From Brevibacillus laterosporus (GTDB taxonomy: Bacteria > Bacillota > Bacilli > Brevibacillales > Brevibacillaceae): a stretch of DNA of 64,000 nt. Shown piece by piece: positions 61,601 through 64,000 of the stretch (position 1 is the first letter of the stretch; each line of letters begins with the position of its first letter). A program made the translations under genes and the position numbers. The notes under the pieces were generated by a model. The model saw nothing but the letters and a program-made list of their open reading frames with translations, made no database searches and was not told the DNA's origin. The stretch is taken from contig CP033464.1 in NCBI GenBank assembly GCA_007833815.1, forward strand, positions 1,993,501-2,057,500. The letters are read 5' to 3'.

Positions 61601-63141
61601 TGCCAGAACCAGAAGGCAATCTGCACCTGACTAGAGAAATTGTTGCTCCAAAGAATGAATCTGAAAGGCAGTTAGTTAGTATAGTTGCTGAAGTGTTGGG
61701 ATTAGAAGCCAGTGAAATAAGTATTACCGATAATCTTTTTGAACTAGGTGGACACTCACTGACTATTTTACGAATTCTAGCTAAGGTTCATACATTGAAT
61801 TGGAAGCTTGAAATGAAAGACTTCTATAATTGTAAAAATTTCGAAGAAGTAGCAAGCAAAGTATCTGATATGCAGGACAATCAAGAACTGTCTAGTAATG
61901 GCTCGATCTTTAAACAGGGTGAGAAGAAACCGATCCCGGTAGTGCCAGTCCACGATAGACAAAAAGAGATGGAGCATGTTTTATTGCTAGGTTCTACAGG
62001 CTTCTTGGGTATTCATTTGCTACATGAACTACTACAAAAAACAGAAGCAACAATTCATTGCGTGATTCGTGCAAAAGATGATGAGACTGCTATGCAGCGT
62101 CTACGCAAAAAAATAGATTTTTACTTTACTTCCCAATACAGTAGCTCACAAATTGATGAATGGTTTAACCGCATCCAGATTATTCACGGTGATATTACGC
62201 AAGCCAAATTTGGGTTAGAGGCAAAATATTACGAGTCGTTAGGAACTATTGTTGACACTGTAATCCACACAGCTGCATTGGTGAAGCACTACGGATACTA
62301 TGAAGAGTTTGAAAGAGCGAATGTACATGGAACTCAGCATGTAGTTACCTTTTGCTTGAATAATAAATTACCACTGCATTATGTTTCTACCCTAAGCGTT
62401 TCGGGAACCAGCGTTGAAGGTGCAACGGAGCTTGTGGAATTTACCGAAAGAGATTTTTATGTTGGTCAAAACTATGAGTCAAATGTATATCTGAGAAGTA
62501 AATTTGAAGCAGAAGCCGTGATTGTCAATGGATTGGAAAACGGCCTAGATGCACGTATCTATCGGGTTGGCAACTTAACAGGACGTTTTCAAGACGGATG
62601 GTTCCAAGAAAACATTAACGAAAATATGTTTTATCTCCTATCAAAAGCTTTTCTTGAGCTTGGAGGTTTTGATCAGGAGATTATGCAGGGTATGGTTGAT
62701 TTAACCCCTATTGATATATGTGCAGAAGCCATTATACACGTGATCACCAGTAAAGGAATTCAGGAAAGAGTGTTCCATTTACAAAATCCACATTTCGTAA
62801 CATACGATGATATGTATCGTGTATTTGAAGAGCTTGGTTTTTCAAGACGAATACAGAGTCGTGAGGATGTTACACGTGAACTAGGTGTAATGATGTCTCA
62901 GGGTAATGAAAAGCAGTTTTTGGCTGGACTTATGACCATAATGCTGAAGGATGCTAAGCGAGCCGAACAATTTAATGTTACAGTCGATTTTAGTAGGACA
63001 TTGCAGCTATTAGAGGATTCTTCATTTACCTATCCTGTTCCTGATGGTGAGTATATGCGCAAGCTGGCTATGCATATGATCAAAGTTGGGTTTGTTACTG
63101 CTAATCATACTGTTGATGAAAAGATAGGAACTAATCGTTAG
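55666..63141 (+). CDS. NRPS modules 12-13 with terminal reductase: C-A-PCP-C-A-PCP-R
   Basis: 2,491 residues starting at a TTG codon behind GAGGAGGAG (55649-55657). Landmarks: C1 HHIIIDG (144), A1 core (613), PCP1 GGHSLKAM (989), C2 HHIISDG (1170), A2 core (1633), PCP2 GGHSLTIL (2027), R domain from about 2100. A1 pocket D-A-W-F-L-G-N-V-V is the classical Leu code; A2 pocket D-G-F-F-A-G-G-V-F is aliphatic (Val expected). The R domain has the NAD(P)H site GSTGFLG, the Thr-containing YVSTLSVSG and the Y-x-x-x-K motif YLRSK. It would release the peptide reductively as an aldehyde or alcohol, matching the C-terminal valinol of bogorol/brevibacillin. No thioesterase is present. Confidence 0.95.
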   Translation: MINTSDVKDIYSLSPMQRGMLFHTLKDKENLAYFDQTTFQIEGEICVESLEKSFNELIRKYDVLRTIFLYQKLKEPMQVVLKERTASIYYEDFSKKSELDKTKSLRVAKQRDRDEGFDLSRDILMRLSLLKVAPKQYELVISSHHIIIDGWCTGILYQDLFYFYQCFVANEPIPTEKAIPYSRYIRWLEEQDEEEAKTYWSNYLQDFEGASVIPKENSKGEKEVCIIDKVTFPFDKKLSEELVQVAKTSQVTISTLFQTMWGILLQKYNNSQEAIFGSVISGRSPEIPDVEKIVGIFINTIPVRIRTLDKQTFKELLMQVQEASVNSEKYNYQTLADIQAVTGSNHALIHHIVAFENFPVASDSFVDSRESDSQELKVVNVIDDHEKTNFDFNVQVQMDTELLVKISYNQNLYNKSFIDNIFNHLQQIAQSIIHNLDIQVDEIAIVFKEEKDQLVSYSNPAKSEFPMDKTIHQLFEEQVLRNPEQTAIVFKGQSLTYRQLNEKANQLAWMLRKREVKPNDIVAIMAEHSLEMVAGVMGILKAGAAYLPIDPSYPEKRIAHMLQDSKAEQLLIQPHLNMPQEYKGSTLWLAEESWAKESTSDLPLVTGANDLAYIIYTSGSTGLPKGVMVEHHSLVNLVMWHNDAFSVTQNDQCTKLAGFGFDASVWEIFPTLIQGATLHVLDESRRGDIYALHEYFEKNAITISFLPTQLAEQFMELTSSTLRVLLIGGDRAQKIKKTAYQIINNYGPTENAVVTTSGQLHMEQDVFPIGKPIANHSVYILDQKGHLQPIGVPGELCVSGTGLARGYLNQPELTVERFVDNPFVPGERMYRTGDLVRWKSDGSIEYLGRIDEQVKIRGYRIELGEIEAKLLDHPSISEALVVARNDEQGYTYLCAYVVATGTWSVSSLREHLIETLPEYMVPAYMMEVEKMPLTANGKVDKRALPVPDRQRMNEYEPPSTETEEKLVQLFQEILGLERVGTKDHFFELGGHSLKAMMLVSRMHKELGVDVQLNEMFARPTVKDLAAYIDQMNGSAYTAIQPAEEQPYYPVSFAQRRMYVVQQMRDSETTSYNMPFSFELKGKLHLDKLRETLQILVLRHESLRTSFHMIDENLVQKINKDISWELEVIEARESELQSKLEEFIRPFNLSEAPLFRARLFCLNPHHYLLSLDMHHIISDGVSMNLFLQEFMTLYQGEALPALAIQYKDYALWQQSDEQRSRLKEQENYWLHRFSDELPTLELPTDYPRPAIQQFDGDEWTIEINADLLAKVKQICSSQGTTLYMTLLAAYQVFLARYTGQEDIIVGSPIAGRSHADLENIIGMFVNTLALRGQPKADQSFISYLNEVKETVFQAYANAEYPFEELIEKLNLERDMSRHPLFDTLFSLQNIEMSEFQMSDLEIYPYETGQRNAKFSLSWLISEGESLYITIEYSTKCFKQETIQRMASHFEQLLAQIVAHPEENIGHLELVTDAEKNILLEEFNLTNVDYPREKTIQELFEEQVVKNPDQIALICGEEQFTYTQLNVKFNQLAHVLRREGVQPNQVIGLITDRSLAMIVGIFGTIKAGGSYLPIDPTYPEERIQYMLEDSQTHLLLVQQKDMVPAGYQGEVLIVEDDIWRDEPVPNIELINQPQDLAYVMYTSGSTGKPKGNLTTHRNIVKTVCNNGYIEINAEDRFLQLSNYAFDGSTFDIFSSLLHGATLVLVPKEVILNPVDLVTLIREKHITVSFMTTSLFNALVELDLSSLKNMRKIAFGGEKASFKHVEKALDFLGNGRLVNGYGPTETTVFATTYTVDERIKEWGIIPIGRPLHNTTVHILSSEDKLQPIGVIGELCVSGEGLARGYLNLPELTMERFVENPFVPGERMYRTGDLARWLPDGVLEYVGRKDEQVKIRGHRIELSEIETRILEHPAISETVLIAKQNEQGSSYLCAYIVAHDQWNVGELRKHVRDALPEHMVPSYFIGLDKLPLTSNSKVDKRALPEPEGNLHLTREIVAPKNESERQLVSIVAEVLGLEASEISITDNLFELGGHSLTILRILAKVHTLNWKLEMKDFYNCKNFEEVASKVSDMQDNQELSSNGSIFKQGEKKPIPVVPVHDRQKEMEHVLLLGSTGFLGIHLLHELLQKTEATIHCVIRAKDDETAMQRLRKKIDFYFTSQYSSSQIDEWFNRIQIIHGDITQAKFGLEAKYYESLGTIVDTVIHTAALVKHYGYYEEFERANVHGTQHVVTFCLNNKLPLHYVSTLSVSGTSVEGATELVEFTERDFYVGQNYESNVYLRSKFEAEAVIVNGLENGLDARIYRVGNLTGRFQDGWFQENINENMFYLLSKAFLELGGFDQEIMQGMVDLTPIDICAEAIIHVITSKGIQERVFHLQNPHFVTYDDMYRVFEELGFSRRIQSREDVTRELGVMMSQGNEKQFLAGLMTIMLKDAKRAEQFNVTVDFSRTLQLLEDSSFTYPVPDGEYMRKLAMHMIKVGFVTANHTVDEKIGTNR

Positions 63142-63155
63142 CGCTATGCTAACGA
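63135..63155 (+). other. Small hairpin at the NRPS/ABC gene junction
   Basis: TCGTTAGC (63135-63142) pairs perfectly with GCTAACGA (63148-63155) and includes the stop codon of the last NRPS gene. There is no T tract, so it is more likely an RNA-stability or processing element than a terminator. Confidence 0.45.
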
Positions 63156-63203
63156 CTGGTTCCCACCCTAAATATGAATAGCTAAAGGAAGGAGAGGGAA
63201 ACC

Positions 63204-63926
63204 ATGGCAGTCATTGAGCTTAAAAACCTTACCAAAAAGTATAATGATGTCTATGCTGTTGATCATCTAAATATAGAAGTACCCGAAGGACATATTTATG
63301 CGTTTCTAGGTAGCAATGGAGCTGGGAAGACAACCACAATTAAAATGATGACAGGCCAATTGAACCCGTCTGAAGGCGAGGTTCTATTTAAAGGGCGCAA
63401 TATCTGGCAGGATCGTGAGGCAAGAAGAATAGCGGGATATGCTCCAGATGTTCCACTTCTTCATGAGGGATTGACAGCCAGAGAGATGGTCCGTTTTGTG
63501 GGGGCTCTTTACGACAGTGAGGAAGATATAAATAAACGTGTAGACACATTGTTAGAACATTTCGAGTTAGCTGACAAGGCAGACCAACTTATCAAAGAAT
63601 ATTCATTGGGAATGAAACGAAAGGTCTCGATTGCTTGCGCATTGATTCATCGCCCAAAGATATTGTTATTAGACGAGGTAACCAATGGATTAGATCCAAA
63701 GGCGACCCGCGAAGTGAAAAATTATATTCGACACTTTGCGAAAGAAGAGGGGGGGACTGTATTTATAACCACCCATATTTTGGATATTGTTGAAGAGCTA
63801 GCTGACACTATATCCATTCTTCATAAAGGAAAAGTCAAAGTAACGGGAAGCATGGAAGAATTGCGTCAAATAGCAGGGAATGAAGAAGGCCGATTGGAAG
63901 ACATCTTTTTATCCGCTATTGAGTAA
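63204..63926 (+). CDS. ABC transporter ATP-binding protein
   Basis: A 240-residue cytoplasmic ATPase with Walker A GSNGAGKTT (near 36-44), signature YSLGMKRKV (near 134) and Walker B ILLLDEVTNGLD (near 152). It is of the CcmA/BcrA-like ABC-2 type that works with a separate membrane protein. GGAAGGAGAGGG precedes ATG 63204. Its place 62 bp after the NRPS reductase gene without a terminator, and the membrane protein start that follows, suggest lipopeptide export or self-protection. An immunity (LanF) role for the distant lan operon cannot be excluded but is less likely. Confidence 0.85.
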   Translation: MAVIELKNLTKKYNDVYAVDHLNIEVPEGHIYAFLGSNGAGKTTTIKMMTGQLNPSEGEVLFKGRNIWQDREARRIAGYAPDVPLLHEGLTAREMVRFVGALYDSEEDINKRVDTLLEHFELADKADQLIKEYSLGMKRKVSIACALIHRPKILLLDEVTNGLDPKATREVKNYIRHFAKEEGGTVFITTHILDIVEELADTISILHKGKVKVTGSMEELRQIAGNEEGRLEDIFLSAIE

Positions 63927-63945
63927 CAGGAGGTGACAGAATCGT

Positions 63946-64000
63946 ATGTGGAGACAAACGAAATGGATTAGTTTCTTTTACACAAGACCTTTCTTTAATC
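63946..64000 (+). CDS. Start of the ABC transporter permease, cut by the window end
   Basis: ATG 63946 follows AGGAGGTGA (63929-63937) and opens an uninterrupted frame of 18 codons (MWRQTKWISFFYTRPFF) to the end of the window. A short basic N-terminus and a hydrophobic start fit an ABC-2 permease N-terminus. Too little is visible for a family call; context makes it the partner of the preceding ATPase. Confidence 0.6.
   Translation, partial: MWRQTKWISFFYTRPFFN

Noticed and set aside
63204..63926. LanF immunity ATPase for the lantibiotic.
   Set aside because: It follows the NRPS operon directly and is 45 kb from lanD; export or protection for the lipopeptide is the simpler reading.

Overview
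The window looks like a low-GC Gram-positive bacterium of the Paenibacillaceae, most likely Brevibacillus and probably B. laterosporus. The grounds are a T-box-controlled ileS, a B. subtilis-like trehalose operon, strong AGGAGG ribosome sites, AT-rich intergenic DNA, and a 13-module peptide synthetase whose predicted product matches the bogorol/brevibacillin lipopeptides known from that species. The species name is an inference.

Layout. (i) 1-2987, minus strand: the 5' 85% or so of an isoleucyl-tRNA synthetase gene with a T-box leader and sigma-A-type promoter. (ii) 3071-6463: treP-treA trehalose operon behind a perfect 24-bp-arm palindrome made of two TreR-like operators and a cre-like site. 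No treR lies in the window. (iii) 6516-8854: DNA topoisomerase III between its promoter and a strong terminator. (iv) 9021-17785: a class I lanthipeptide island. It has two short precursor genes too small for normal ORF calling (lanA1 at 9138, lanA2 at 10411), full-length LanB, LanT, LanC and an EpiD-like LanD. The two precursors are the remains of a duplication: lanA1 is followed by a lanB start broken after about 10 codons, a GC-rich double hairpin, a DUF5050-like fragment and other debris. A third diverged copy of the precursor promoter has no precursor behind it. (v) 18419-63141: five collinear NRPS genes with 1+2+4+4+2 = 13 modules, three epimerization domains and a terminal reductase. 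(vi) 63204-64000: an ABC transporter ATPase and the first codons of its likely permease.

How they work together. In the lan island, LanB (glutamyl-tRNA-dependent dehydratase) and LanC (cyclase) would install (methyl)lanthionines, LanD would oxidatively decarboxylate the C-terminal Cys to form an AviCys ring, and LanT would export the product. Both cores end in S-x-C-C and carry an epidermin/nisin-like A/B-ring pattern, but they contain five Cys instead of epidermin's four and almost no charge. No LanP protease, immunity or regulator gene is visible. In the NRPS, pocket residues read by eye give Thr - aliphatic (Leu) - basic (D) - Ile - Ile - Val - Lys (D) - Val - Val - Lys - aromatic (D) - Leu - Val-ol. 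This is the order of brevibacillin: acyl-Dhb-Leu-Orn-Ile-Ile-Val-Lys-Val-Val-Lys-Tyr-Leu-valinol. The NRPS product is therefore probably known in type. The lanthipeptide system is the best candidate for something undescribed.

All assignments come from reading motifs; no database search was run.
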